This document shows, piece after piece, positions 8,436 to 16,245 of a stretch of 64,000 bases of DNA (its first letter is position 1; each line of letters opens with the position of its first letter). The notes beneath the pieces are model-generated. The model had not been told where the DNA came from. It was given only the letters and a program-made list of their open reading frames with translations, and did not search any database. The DNA is from Caulobacter sp. CCH9-E1. GTDB taxonomy: Bacteria > Pseudomonadota > Alphaproteobacteria > Caulobacterales > Caulobacteraceae. The position numbers and the translations under genes were made by a program. The stretch covers positions 1 to 64,000 of the forward strand of contig NZ_LSJA01000084.1 in NCBI RefSeq assembly GCF_001556515.1, read 5' to 3'.

Positions 8436-9890
8436 CTAGCGCTTGATCTGGCCGGCCAGATACTTGCGGATCGCCTCGCCGTACGGCGGGCGCAGGCCCA
8501 GCATCGGCGCGATGTCCTTCTTCAACTGCTGGAAGACCGCCTTCTTGTGGCTGAACTCCAGGAAGCCGTCGTGGCCGTGATAGGCGCCCATGCCGGCGGG
8601 GCCGACCCCGCCGAACGGCAGTTCTTCCTGGGCGACGTGGAAGATCACGTCATTGACCGTGACGCCGCCGCTGGTGGTGCGGGCCAGCACGCGGTCCTTT
8701 TCGGCCTCGTCGGTCCCGAACCAGTAGAGCGCCAGCGGCCGGTCGTGGGCGTTCACATAGTCCACGGCCTCGTCGATCGTCCGATAGCTCTTCACCGGCA
8801 GGACCGGACCGAAGATCTCCTCTTGCATCACTTTCATGTCGTCGGTGGGGTCGATGATCAGGGTCGGGGCGATCTTGCGGTGCTCCTGCTGCGACAGGTC
8901 CTCGCCGCCGGGATTGATCTCGACCACCCGCGCGCCCTTGGCCCTGGCGTCTTCGACATAGCCCTTCACCCGATCATAGTGCCGCTGGGCGACCAGGGCC
9001 GTGTAGTCGGGATTGTCCTTCAGCGTCGGGAAGTAGCGGCCGACCGAGGCCTTGGCCTCGGCGACGAAGGTCTCGAGATCCTCCTGCGGCGCCAGCACGT
9101 AGTCGGGCGCCAGGCAGATCTGGCCAGCGTTCAGCGTCTTGCCGTTCATGATCCGTGCGGCCGCGGTGGCGATGTCGGCGCCGCGCGACAGGATCACCGG
9201 GCTCTTGCCGCCCAGCTCCAAGGTGACCGGAACCAGGTTCTCGGCGGCGGCGCGCATCACGTGTCGCGCCACCGAGGTCGCGCCCGTGAACACCAGGTGA
9301 TCGAAGGCCAGGCCCGAGAACGCCTGCCCAACCTCGGGCCCGCCGACGAACACCGCGACTTCTTCTTCGTCGAAGGCCTTGGCGAACATCGTCTTGAGCA
9401 GGTCGGAGGTGGCGGGCGTATATTCCGACGGCTTGATCATCGCGCGATTGCCGGCGGCGAAGATCCCGGCCAGCGGCGCGAAGGTCAGGTTGACCGGGAA
9501 GTTCCACGGGCTGATCACCCCAACCACGCCCTTGGGCTGATACTGCACCGTCGCCTTGGCGCCGAACAGGCCCAGGATCGCCGGCGTGGTCTTGCGCTTC
9601 TGCGGTCGCATCCACTTGGCGACATGCTCGCGGGCGAACTTCAAGGGACCAATGGAGCCGGCCACGTCGGTCAGGGCCGTGGCCTCCGGCGAGCGCGAGC
9701 CGAAGTCCGCGTTCACCGCCTTGGCGATCTCGGCCTGGTGGCCGATCAGCAGGTCGATCGAGCGGTTCAGCCAGTCGATCCGCTTCTCGACGCTGGGCGG
9801 CCCGTCGCGCAGATGCGCGGCCTTCTGGCGGTTCAGCACATCGTTCATGGTCGCCTTGTGAGCGTCCAGAGAATTCATTGGAGCGTTCAT
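8436..9890 (-). CDS. calB: Coniferyl-aldehyde-type aldehyde dehydrogenase
   Basis: A 484-residue NAD(P)-dependent aldehyde dehydrogenase. It shows the VISPWNFPVNLTF nucleotide-binding segment, the KPSE motif, the general base in VTLELGGKSP (E225) and the catalytic cysteine in LNAGQICLAP (C259). The C-terminus QQLKKDIAPMLGLRPPYGE is typical of coniferyl aldehyde dehydrogenases rather than betaine or succinate-semialdehyde enzymes. The likely role is oxidation of an aromatic or aliphatic aldehyde to the acid. Caulobacter is known for using plant-derived aromatics, but no neighbouring pathway genes support a specific substrate, so calB is a family-level symbol. Confidence 0.85.
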   Translation of the reverse strand: MNAPMNSLDAHKATMNDVLNRQKAAHLRDGPPSVEKRIDWLNRSIDLLIGHQAEIAKAVNADFGSRSPEATALTDVAGSIGPLKFAREHVAKWMRPQKRKTTPAILGLFGAKATVQYQPKGVVGVISPWNFPVNLTFAPLAGIFAAGNRAMIKPSEYTPATSDLLKTMFAKAFDEEEVAVFVGGPEVGQAFSGLAFDHLVFTGATSVARHVMRAAAENLVPVTLELGGKSPVILSRGADIATAAARIMNGKTLNAGQICLAPDYVLAPQEDLETFVAEAKASVGRYFPTLKDNPDYTALVAQRHYDRVKGYVEDARAKGARVVEINPGGEDLSQQEHRKIAPTLIIDPTDDMKVMQEEIFGPVLPVKSYRTIDEAVDYVNAHDRPLALYWFGTDEAEKDRVLARTTSGGVTVNDVIFHVAQEELPFGGVGPAGMGAYHGHDGFLEFSHKKAVFQQLKKDIAPMLGLRPPYGEAIRKYLAGQIKR

Positions 9891-10076
9891 GTCTCGCCTC
9901 CCGTGGCTGGCGCGGCGCCCGTGGCCCGTCGCTCATCTTATCATCGTTCACCATGCGCGAGCGTGCGTTCGCGCGCAAGCGAACCTTGTTCGTTCTTAAC
10001 GGGTCGTAAGAACTCTGCCGTCTAGTCTCCCTGTCCATGCGATCGTCCTTTCCCCAACGGAAAGGACGGACGGGGG

Positions 10077-11147
10077 ATGAGAGATATGTCGGACGTCGAA
10101 ACCACGCTGCGGGGCCCGGAAGCCTATAAGATCGCGTCTCGCGCGCTGGAGCTGATGGAGCGCCACCAGGTGTGGCCGACCGCGCTGAATTTCGAGCTCT
10201 GGACGCATTATGTCGCCGATCCGGACGGCGCCCTCGCGCGCGAACTGACCCGTCTGATTTCGATCGGCGAGCCGATGACCGAGCTGGTCAGCGAGGAGCT
10301 GGCCGCGACCTATCTGCCCAAGGCGCGCCTGAACGACCAGATCCGCGACGCCGGCGACATCCTGTCCAAGGAACTGGAAGCCGTCGCCAAGGCCATCCAG
10401 AACGCCCAGAAGTCGAACGCCGCCTTCGGCAAGGAACTGGCCGGCGCGACCAAGAACCTCGACAAGTCGACCGATGTCGAGGCCATCAAGGTGGTCGTCT
10501 CGAGTCTGGCCGACGCCACCCGCCGAGTGCACCGCGAGAACCAGTCGCTGGAGGCGCGCCTGGCGGAGTCGACTTCGGAGGTCGAGCGCCTGCGCGAGCA
10601 TCTCGAGCAGGTCCGCCGCGAAGCCACCACGGACGGCCTGACGAATCTCGCCAACCGCAAGGCCTTCGACGAGGAACTGGACCGCGCCTGCGCCGAGGCC
10701 GACCATCAGGGCACGCCGCTGTGCCTGGCCGTGATCGACATCGACCATTTCAAGGGCTTCAACGACACCTGGGGCCACCAGACCGGCGACCAGGTCATCC
10801 GCTATGTCGCCTCGGTGATCGGCCGCGTCGCCGCCCCGCCGCGCTTCGCCGCTCGCTACGGCGGCGAGGAGTTCGCGATGATCTTCCCGCGCGAAAATTC
10901 GGCGGTCATCGCCGCCTCGCTGGAAGAAATCCGAGTCGAGGTGTCGTCGCGCATGCTCAAGCGCCGCTCGACCAACGAGGACCTGGGCGCGATCACCATC
11001 TCGTCGGGCTTCGCCGAACGCCGTCCGGGCGAAAGCGGCCACTCGATCATGGAGCGCGCCGACGCGGCGCTCTACGCCTCCAAGCGTGGCGGTCGCAACC
11101 GGGTGACAGCGGCCGAAGGCATGCCGGCCTCGGCCAACGCGGCCTGA
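10077..11147 (+). CDS. dgcB: Diguanylate cyclase DgcB (GGDEF protein)
   Basis: A cytosolic 356-residue protein with no membrane segment. Residues 1-130 are a helical domain (ALELMERHQVWPTALNFELWTHYV), residues about 135-190 a coiled coil (VHRENQSLEARLAESTSEVERLREHLEQ), and 190-345 a GGDEF domain with the active-site loop GGEEF at 262-266. It makes cyclic di-GMP from two GTP. The allosteric RxxD inhibitory site expected five residues before GGEEF is absent: the residues there are APPR. The locus (after rhlB, before suf) matches DgcB of C. crescentus, which with PleD drives surface attachment. A second ATG at 10086 is an alternative start. Confidence 0.87.
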   Translation: MRDMSDVETTLRGPEAYKIASRALELMERHQVWPTALNFELWTHYVADPDGALARELTRLISIGEPMTELVSEELAATYLPKARLNDQIRDAGDILSKELEAVAKAIQNAQKSNAAFGKELAGATKNLDKSTDVEAIKVVVSSLADATRRVHRENQSLEARLAESTSEVERLREHLEQVRREATTDGLTNLANRKAFDEELDRACAEADHQGTPLCLAVIDIDHFKGFNDTWGHQTGDQVIRYVASVIGRVAAPPRFAARYGGEEFAMIFPRENSAVIAASLEEIRVEVSSRMLKRRSTNEDLGAITISSGFAERRPGESGHSIMERADAALYASKRGGRNRVTAAEGMPASANAA

Positions 11148-11169
11148 TCCCCTCCAGCCTGATTTCGAC

Positions 11170-11204
11170 AAAACGCCGCCGATCCCGCATCGGCGGCGTT
11201 TTTC
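11170..11204 (+). terminator. Intrinsic terminator after dgcB
   Basis: A strong hairpin: AAACGCCGCCGAT pairs with ATCGGCGGCGTTT around a short loop, followed by TTTCG. It lies 22 bases after the dgcB stop codon. Confidence 0.85.
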
Positions 11205-11283
11205 GTTGAAGATTCCGCTAGCCTTCCCAAGGGGCAAAGGCGCCTAGACTCCGCCCCAAAGAGACCAAGGGAGGTTCAAGGCC

Positions 11284-12087
11284 GTGGACTATCAGAAGAT
11301 CCGTGTCTCGACGCAGGACGGCGTCGCCACCGTCACGATCGCCGATCCGGCCACGCTGAACGCCGCCAGCCTGGAAGTCGCCCGCGAGCTGACCCACGCC
11401 TTCTCATCGATCGCCGCCGGCAAGGTCGAGGCGCGCGCGGTGATCCTGACCGGCGAAGGCCGCGGTTTCTGCTCGGGCGCCAACCTCTCCGGCGGCGGCG
11501 CGGCGGGTCGTGAGCTGGACGTCGACGGCAAGCCGGACGCAGGCTCGGCGCTGGAGACGATCTACAACCCGCTGATGACCCTGCTGAAGGACTTCCCGCT
11601 GCCGATCGTGACGGCGGTGAACGGCCCTGCGGCGGGCGTGGGCTGCTCGATCGCCCTGATGGGCGACATCATCGTGGCGGCCGAGAGCGCCTACTTCCTG
11701 CAGGCCTTCCGCCGCATCGGCCTGGCGCCCGACGGCGGCTCGACCTACCTGCTGCCGCGCCTGGTCGGCAAGGCGCGGGCCATGGAGATGATGCTGCTGG
11801 GCGACAAGGTCTCGGCGGCGACCGCGCTGCAGTGGGGGCTGGTCAATCGCTGCGTGCCGGACGACGAACTGATCGGCGCGGCCACCGCGATCGCTCAGGA
11901 GCTGGCGCGCGGTCCGGCGGCCCTGGGGCTGATCCGCAAGCTCGTCTGGGACAGCCTCGACGCCGACTGGACCGGCCAGCTGCACGCCGAACGCAAGGCC
12001 CAGAAGCTCGCTGGCAAGACCGAGGACTTCATCGAGGGCGTCAGCGCCTTCCTTCAGAAGCGCGCGGCGGCGTTCAAGGGGCGCTAG
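11284..12087 (+). CDS. Enoyl-CoA hydratase/isomerase family protein
   Basis: A 267-residue crotonase-fold protein starting at GTG 11284, preceded by GGGAGG. The oxyanion-hole segments are visible: GRGFCSGANLSGGG and NGPAAGVGCSIALMGDIIVAAESAYF. The downstream AFRRIGLAPDGGSTYLLPRLVG carries an Asp in the PDGG motif, as in PaaG-type isomerases and related hydratases. A C-terminal helical part (RKAQKLAGKTEDFIEGVSAFLQKR) completes the trimer-forming region. The exact acyl-CoA substrate cannot be told. It is monocistronic, and its 3' end overlaps a convergent ACT-domain gene by 14 bases. Confidence 0.88.
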   Translation: MDYQKIRVSTQDGVATVTIADPATLNAASLEVARELTHAFSSIAAGKVEARAVILTGEGRGFCSGANLSGGGAAGRELDVDGKPDAGSALETIYNPLMTLLKDFPLPIVTAVNGPAAGVGCSIALMGDIIVAAESAYFLQAFRRIGLAPDGGSTYLLPRLVGKARAMEMMLLGDKVSAATALQWGLVNRCVPDDELIGAATAIAQELARGPAALGLIRKLVWDSLDADWTGQLHAERKAQKLAGKTEDFIEGVSAFLQKRAAAFKGR

Positions 12088-12478
12088 CGGCGGCCTGCAG
12101 GGCCTTGAGGATTTCGAGCGCCTCCTCGGCGCGATCGGCCGGCACGAAGGCATGGTCGTGGTTCAGCGCCGCGACCATGTTGCAGGCGATCCCGGCCTCG
12201 GCCAGCGCGGTCGCCACGGCGGCGGTCAGGCCGACGCCGTCGAGGGCCGAGTAGACGTTCAGCGTGATCAAGGCCATCGGCGCCTCGACCGGAAAGCCGG
12301 CGGCGCGCGCCGCCTCGCGTTCCAGGATCAGGCTGACCCCCTCGACCTCGCGGAACATCGCCAGCGGCTCGAGGGCTCGCCAATCGCGATCTCCCGCCGC
12401 GCAGAAGACGTAGACGCCGCTCTTCAGCTCCGGCGTCATGCCGGCGATCATTTCGCGAGCGCCGTGAACGGCTTGCAT
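12074..12478 (-). CDS. ACT-domain protein (DUF2241-like)
   Basis: A 134-residue protein with two ACT-like halves: residues 20-60 (SGVYVFCAAGDRDW...EVEGVSLILE) and 68-130 (APMALITLNVYSALDGVGLTAAVATALAEAGIACNMVAALNHDHAFVP in segments). This layout fits the small stand-alone COG3602-type ACT proteins, thought to sense amino acids or related ligands; no target is known. The start codon shares a base with the stop of the upstream DUF6165 gene. It forms a three-gene minus-strand unit with that gene and a GT9 glycosyltransferase. Confidence 0.8.
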   Translation of the reverse strand: MQAVHGAREMIAGMTPELKSGVYVFCAAGDRDWRALEPLAMFREVEGVSLILEREAARAAGFPVEAPMALITLNVYSALDGVGLTAAVATALAEAGIACNMVAALNHDHAFVPADRAEEALEILKALQAAASAP

Positions 12479-12882
12479 CAGTCTTTGGACGCCTGGAGAT
12501 AGGGCTTGTAGCTCTTCTCCTCGACGATCTCCGATCCGGCGGCCTCGTTGATCGCCCGCTTGATGGCGGCGCGGCGGTCGTTGTCGATATAGACGCGTCG
12601 CGCCAGGGTCACGAAGTCCGGGCCAAAGTCCTGGCGGCGCTCGCAGTCGCGCTTGCCGTCCTCGATGTCCCAGAGCGCGGCGTTGACGGCGGTGAGCTCC
12701 TCGGTCAGTCGGGCGATCTCCGCCGTGTCGGGCAGGTGCTCGCGCGCCGTGGCCTCCAGCAGGTCCAGTTCCTTGCGGACATTGGCCTCCTTGGCCGGAT
12801 CGCCGATGCGCTCGGCCTTCACGCGCAGGATGGTGATCTTGTCGACCAGTTCGCCCGCCGAGATCGGCGCGAGGATGGACAT
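12478..12882 (-). CDS. DUF6165 family protein
   Basis: A 134-residue, highly charged helical protein. MSILAPISAGELVDKITIL at the start and the C-terminal RRVYIDNDRRAAIKRAINEAAGSEIVEEKSY match DUF6165, a family usually found next to glycosyltransferases of the heptosyltransferase group. That is the case here: the GT9 gene stops immediately upstream, with no intergenic base. There are no membrane segments and no catalytic motif that I can name. A role in lipopolysaccharide or surface-glycan assembly is inferred from neighbours only. Confidence 0.75.
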   Translation of the reverse strand: MSILAPISAGELVDKITILRVKAERIGDPAKEANVRKELDLLEATAREHLPDTAEIARLTEELTAVNAALWDIEDGKRDCERRQDFGPDFVTLARRVYIDNDRRAAIKRAINEAAGSEIVEEKSYKPYLQASKD

Positions 12883-13854
12883 TCAGGAAACTCCGGACAC
12901 CAGCTTTTCAAGGGCCGCCCAGGCCGCGTCGACCGGCAGGGCGCCCATGCCGCTTCCGTAGTCCTCCGCGACCAGCATCTCAAGCCGCGCGGCGGCGGGG
13001 CGGAACTTCACGGCCTTGCGACGGTCCTGTTGCAGCGACAGCAAAGGCGCGCCGCCGGCCGCCAGCATGTGGCCCGGCCCGGCGTCATTGGCGACTCCCG
13101 CCGCCAGCCGACCGGCCAGGGCGATGACCAGCAGCGGACCTTTGACCGGCAAGTCGTCGACACGGTTGCGCTCGGGCTGGAGCGCTTGCGGGATTTCGCG
13201 GGCCGCGACCGCCGCGTCGTCAGCCTCGTCGGGCCCGAAGAAGAACACCGGCGTCCAGCCCTTCGCGACGATCCGGCGGGCCAGGTCCAGATAGTTCTCC
13301 AGCGGCCAGCGCTTGTCCTGGCCGCCCGCGCCGGGCGCGAGGCCGACATAGGTCGGGCCGGACGGCAGCAGGCGCTCGGCGGCCTTGAGTGCGTCGGGAT
13401 GGGTCAGGGCCAAGGGCTTCGGCGCGCCCAGCCCGTCCGTCGCCAGCGCCAGCAGCCGCGCCAGGCGGTCGGTCACCGCCACCGGCCAATCCTGGCTCCG
13501 CGCCTCCCGAGCGGCGGAAACGAAGCGGCCCGCCGCCCCGCGCCGGGCGACGCCGCTGCGCCGCAGGTTCTCCTGGGTGTCGATGACGAGGTCGAACTTG
13601 CGACCGCCAAACGGTTTGGACCACGGCAGGCTGTCGAGCGCCTTGGCCCCGTTAGCCCCGTTCAGGATCACCTCGTCGACGTAGCCCGCGACCACGGCCT
13701 TCAGCGGCCCGGCGTAGACGGTCTCGCCCTTGGCGGCGCACCAGCTGATCCGGGCGTCCGGGAACGCCGCGCGCAGGCCGGCGATGAAGGGCAGCTTGAT
13801 CAGCCCGTCGCCGATCACCTCGCCCATCGAATAGATCAGAACCGTCTGGACCAT
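12883..13854 (-). CDS. Glycosyltransferase family 9 (heptosyltransferase-like)
   Basis: The 323-residue protein has a GT-B fold layout. The N-terminal domain starts VQTVLIYSMGEVIGDGLIKLPFI. The donor-binding domain has YVGLAPGAGGQDKRWPLENYLDLARRI, FFFGPDEAD and AGVANDAGPGHMLAAGG, which corresponds to the D-x-G-x-x-H region of ADP-heptose:LPS heptosyltransferases. It probably adds a heptose or similar sugar to lipopolysaccharide core or another surface glycan on the cytoplasmic side. It leads a tight three-gene unit with the DUF6165 and ACT-domain genes. Confidence 0.85.
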   Translation of the reverse strand: MVQTVLIYSMGEVIGDGLIKLPFIAGLRAAFPDARISWCAAKGETVYAGPLKAVVAGYVDEVILNGANGAKALDSLPWSKPFGGRKFDLVIDTQENLRRSGVARRGAAGRFVSAAREARSQDWPVAVTDRLARLLALATDGLGAPKPLALTHPDALKAAERLLPSGPTYVGLAPGAGGQDKRWPLENYLDLARRIVAKGWTPVFFFGPDEADDAAVAAREIPQALQPERNRVDDLPVKGPLLVIALAGRLAAGVANDAGPGHMLAAGGAPLLSLQQDRRKAVKFRPAAARLEMLVAEDYGSGMGALPVDAAWAALEKLVSGVS

Positions 13855-13896
13855 GGCCGGGCTTAGATCGCGCCGCGGTCGGCGGTCAATGCGCGA

Positions 13897-14097
13897 TCAG
13901 ACCTCGACCGGACACTCCGCCGGGATCGCCACGAAAGTCCCCTCGGCGCGGCGCTTCTCGAAATGCTTCTGGGCGCAGCCGCCCGAGCACAGCAGGCCCG
14001 TGTCGGACCAGTAGAGCGGCGCATCGTCCTCATGGCGGAAAGCCGGCGCGCCCCACGGCAGGCCGCATTCGACGCAGGACGGGGTCTTGGCCAGCAT
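13897..14097 (-). CDS. Small zinc-ribbon protein at the end of the suf operon
   Basis: A 66-residue protein starting MLAKTPSCVECGLPWGAP. Two cysteine pairs (C8-x2-C11 and C37-x3-C41 in LLCSGGCAQKHFEKRR) look like a treble-clef or ribbon zinc site. It ends with a third cysteine in AECPVEV. The ATG overlaps the sufA stop codon by one base (TAATG), so it is translated as the last gene of the operon. An apparent longer reading frame running upstream through sufA is out of frame with it and is not real. Function unknown; a metal-handling role is inferred from context. Confidence 0.75.
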   Translation of the reverse strand: MLAKTPSCVECGLPWGAPAFRHEDDAPLYWSDTGLLCSGGCAQKHFEKRRAEGTFVAIPAECPVEV

Positions 14098-14489
14098 TAC
14101 TCGTGAACCTCGGCGGCGGGCTGGATCGTGACGCTCTCGCCGCAGCCGCAGGCGTCGGTTTCGTTCGGATTGTGGAACACGAACTTCGAGGACAGCTTGC
14201 TGACCTCGTAGTCGATTTCCGTGCCGATCAGGAACAGCACCGCCTTGGGCTCGATCAGGATCGTGACACCCTTGTCCTCGACAACCTCGTCGATCGGGCC
14301 CTTCGTCTCGGCATATTCGAAGACGTATTCCTGGCCGGCGCAGCCGCCGTTCTTCACGCCGACGCGCAGGCCGACATAGGGCTTGTCGGCCTTGTCCATG
14401 ATCTCCTTCACGCGCGCGGCCGCGGCGTCGGTCAGGGTGACGACCTTCGGGCGCGGACGGCGGGGACGTATGGCGACTGTCGGTTCCAT
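14097..14489 (-). CDS. sufA: A-type Fe-S carrier SufA/IscA family
   Basis: A 130-residue A-type carrier that receives Fe-S clusters from the SufBCD scaffold and passes them to apoproteins. The three conserved cysteines are present: C50 in VKNGGCAGQ and C114/C116 in DACGCGES. The start MEPTVAIRPRRPRPK at 14489 is chosen because a GGGAG lies 12 bases upstream. A longer frame from 14546 would translate the adjacent palindromic repeat into MNLDPGIRRGGRKKG, which is spurious. ErpA is an alternative name by homology, but the operon position argues for SufA. Confidence 0.9.
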   Translation of the reverse strand: MEPTVAIRPRRPRPKVVTLTDAAAARVKEIMDKADKPYVGLRVGVKNGGCAGQEYVFEYAETKGPIDEVVEDKGVTILIEPKAVLFLIGTEIDYEVSKLSSKFVFHNPNETDACGCGESVTIQPAAEVHE

Positions 14490-14507
14490 GGGCTCGAACA
14501 CTCCCTT

Positions 14508-14600
14508 TTTCCGACCTCCCCGGCGAATGCCGGGGTCCAGATTCATCCGGAACGGCTCTCGGTTTCATCTGGGTCCCGGCATTCGCCGGGAAGATCGGAA
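14508..14600. repeat. Palindromic repeat element between sufT and sufA
   Basis: Two inverted copies of a unit of about 35 bases, each containing the CCCGGCGAATGCCGGG palindrome followed by a CCAGAT end, face each other across a 20-base spacer. The left copy runs roughly 14511-14546 and the right copy roughly 14567-14600. They differ at only a few positions. It splits the suf operon between sufT and sufA. Such DPGIRRG-encoding palindromes are a familiar class of intergenic repeat in alphaproteobacteria. Confidence 0.8.
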
Positions 14601-14608
14601 GAAAGATA

Positions 14609-14968
14609 CTAGAACATATTCAACTGCAGCTTGGCCTCGTCGCTCATGCGCGAGGAGTCCCACGGCGGCTCGAAGACGAGGTCGACCGCGCACGATTTCA
14701 GGCCCGGAATCTCCATGACCGCGTCCTTGACCCAGCCCGGCATCTCGCCAGCCACCGGGCAGCCCGGGGCGGTCAGGGTCATCTCGATGGCCACGTCCTT
14801 GTCGTCCGAGACGTCGACCTTGTAGATCAGGCCCAGCTCATAGATGTCGACCGGGATTTCCGGATCATAGACCGTCTTCAGCTTCTCGATCAGCTGGTCG
14901 GTCAGCCGGTTCAGCTCGTCCTGCGAGAGAGCGGAAGCGGGTTCGGGAACGGCGGCGGCGTCGGTCAT
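14609..14968 (-). CDS. sufT: Fe-S assembly protein SufT (DUF59/MIP18 family)
   Basis: About 119 residues of the DUF59/MIP18 fold: LTDQLIEKLKTVYDPEIPVDIYELGLIY, then EMTLTAPGCPVAGEMPGWV with the conserved cysteine, and the C-terminal VFEPPWDSSRMSDEAKLQLNMF. Proteins of this family help Fe-S maturation and are regularly found in alphaproteobacterial suf operons. The ATG at 14968 is used here. An upstream TTG at 14980 overlaps the sufS TGA (TTGA) and adds four residues, the same overlap seen at the sufC-sufD junction, so it may be the true start. Confidence 0.9.
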   Translation of the reverse strand: MTDAAAVPEPASALSQDELNRLTDQLIEKLKTVYDPEIPVDIYELGLIYKVDVSDDKDVAIEMTLTAPGCPVAGEMPGWVKDAVMEIPGLKSCAVDLVFEPPWDSSRMSDEAKLQLNMF

Positions 14969-14976
14969 GAAGCGGC

Positions 14977-16245
14977 TCAACTGAAGAAACTGCGGGCCTT
15001 GGCCAGCGCGTCCACGAACGCGTCGGCCTCGGCCTCGGTGTTATATAGGGCGAAGGAGGCCCGAGCGCTCGACGTGACGCCGAAACGGCGCATCAAGGGC
15101 TCGGCGCAATGCGTGCCGGCGCGGACGGCGACGCCGTAACGGTCCAGCACCTGGGCGATATCGTGGGCGTGGGCGCCCTCGACCGTGAAGGACAGCACCG
15201 CGCCCTTGCCGGGCGCCTCGCCCAGAATCCGCACGCCATTGACGCCGCGCAGCCGCTCGGCGACCCGCTCATAGAGCGCGTGCTCGTGGGCGAAGACGGC
15301 GTCGCGATCCAGGCCGTTCAGCCATTCGATCGCCGCGCCCAGACCCACGGCCTCCAGGATCGCCGGCGTGCCGGCCTCGAAGCGGTGCGGCGGATCGGCG
15401 TAGGTGATCCGATCCAGCGCCACCGAGCCGATCATCTCGCCGCCGCCCTGGTATGGCGGCAGGGCCGCCAGGCGCTCGGCCTTGCCGTACAGCACGCCGA
15501 TCCCGGTCGGGCCGTACAGCTTGTGGCCGGAGAAGACATAGAAGTCGACGTCCAGGGCCTTCATGTCGACCCGCGTGTGAACCGCGCCCTGGCAGCCGTC
15601 CAGCAGCACCGGCGCGCCGGCCGCGTGAGCCAGGCGGACGATCTCGGCCACGTCGTTGACCGTGCCCAGCACGTTCGACATGTGGGTGACGGCGACCATC
15701 CTGGTCTTTTCGGACAGCAGGCCCTTGTAGGCCTCCATGTCCAGGCGCCCGTCATCCAGCACCGGGATGAACTTCAAAACGACGCCCTTGCGCTCGCGCA
15801 GGAAGTGCCACGGCACGATGTTGGCGTGGTGTTCCATCTCCGAGAGCACGATCTCGTCGCCGGCGTTCAACGACAGGCCGAGCGAGCTGGCGACCAGGTT
15901 CACCGCCTCGGTCGCGCTCTTGGTCCAGACGATTTCGTCGCGGTCGGCGTTGATGAAGCGCGCCACGGTTTCCCGCGCCTTTTCATAGGCTTCGGTCGTT
16001 TCGTTGGCCAGCGTGTGCAGGCCGCGATGGACGTTGGCGTACGAGGTGCGGGCCAGGCCCATCATCGCGTCCAGCACCGCGTCCGGCTTTTGGGCGCTGG
16101 CGGCGCTGTCGAGATAAATCAACGGTTTGCCGTGAACTTCTCGCGCCAAGATCGGGAACTGGGCGCGGATCGCGTCGACATCCAAGCCCCTTCCCCCATG
16201 CGGGGAAGGGGTTGGGGATGGGGGTGTCAGCACGGCGCTGGTCAT
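14977..16245 (-). CDS. sufS: Cysteine desulfurase SufS (group II)
   Basis: A 422-residue PLP enzyme that takes sulfur from cysteine for Fe-S assembly. Visible elements are YLDSAASAQKP near the N-terminus, EMEHHANIVPW, the PLP lysine in VFSGHKLYGPTG and the persulfide cysteine in VRAGTHCAEP, which is the SufS pattern. The ATG overlaps the sufD stop (ATGA). The first 20 residues (TPPSPTPSPHGGRG) are unusual: they are encoded by a palindromic repeat. The conserved part starts at DVDAIRAQFPILAREVHGKPL. It has no SufE next to it in this window. Confidence 0.95.
   Translation of the reverse strand: MTSAVLTPPSPTPSPHGGRGLDVDAIRAQFPILAREVHGKPLIYLDSAASAQKPDAVLDAMMGLARTSYANVHRGLHTLANETTEAYEKARETVARFINADRDEIVWTKSATEAVNLVASSLGLSLNAGDEIVLSEMEHHANIVPWHFLRERKGVVLKFIPVLDDGRLDMEAYKGLLSEKTRMVAVTHMSNVLGTVNDVAEIVRLAHAAGAPVLLDGCQGAVHTRVDMKALDVDFYVFSGHKLYGPTGIGVLYGKAERLAALPPYQGGGEMIGSVALDRITYADPPHRFEAGTPAILEAVGLGAAIEWLNGLDRDAVFAHEHALYERVAERLRGVNGVRILGEAPGKGAVLSFTVEGAHAHDIAQVLDRYGVAVRAGTHCAEPLMRRFGVTSSARASFALYNTEAEADAFVDALAKARSFFS
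16187..16225. repeat. Palindromic repeat inside the sufS 5' coding region
   Basis: CCCCTTCCCC and GGGGAAGGGG arms surround CATGC, followed by GTTGGGGATGGGGGT. It encodes the low-complexity PPSPTPSPHGGRG of the SufS N-terminus in frame. The core resembles the short GC-rich intergenic repeats elsewhere in the window. Confidence 0.7.

Noticed and set aside
10000-10030. CtrA box before dgcB (TTAA-N7-TAAG)
   Set aside because: Two mismatches in the second half-site; too weak to call.
14490-14546. Upstream extension of sufA to an earlier start
   Set aside because: The extra residues (MNLDPGIRRGGRKKG) are the translated palindromic repeat, and the better ribosome site belongs to the ATG at 14489.
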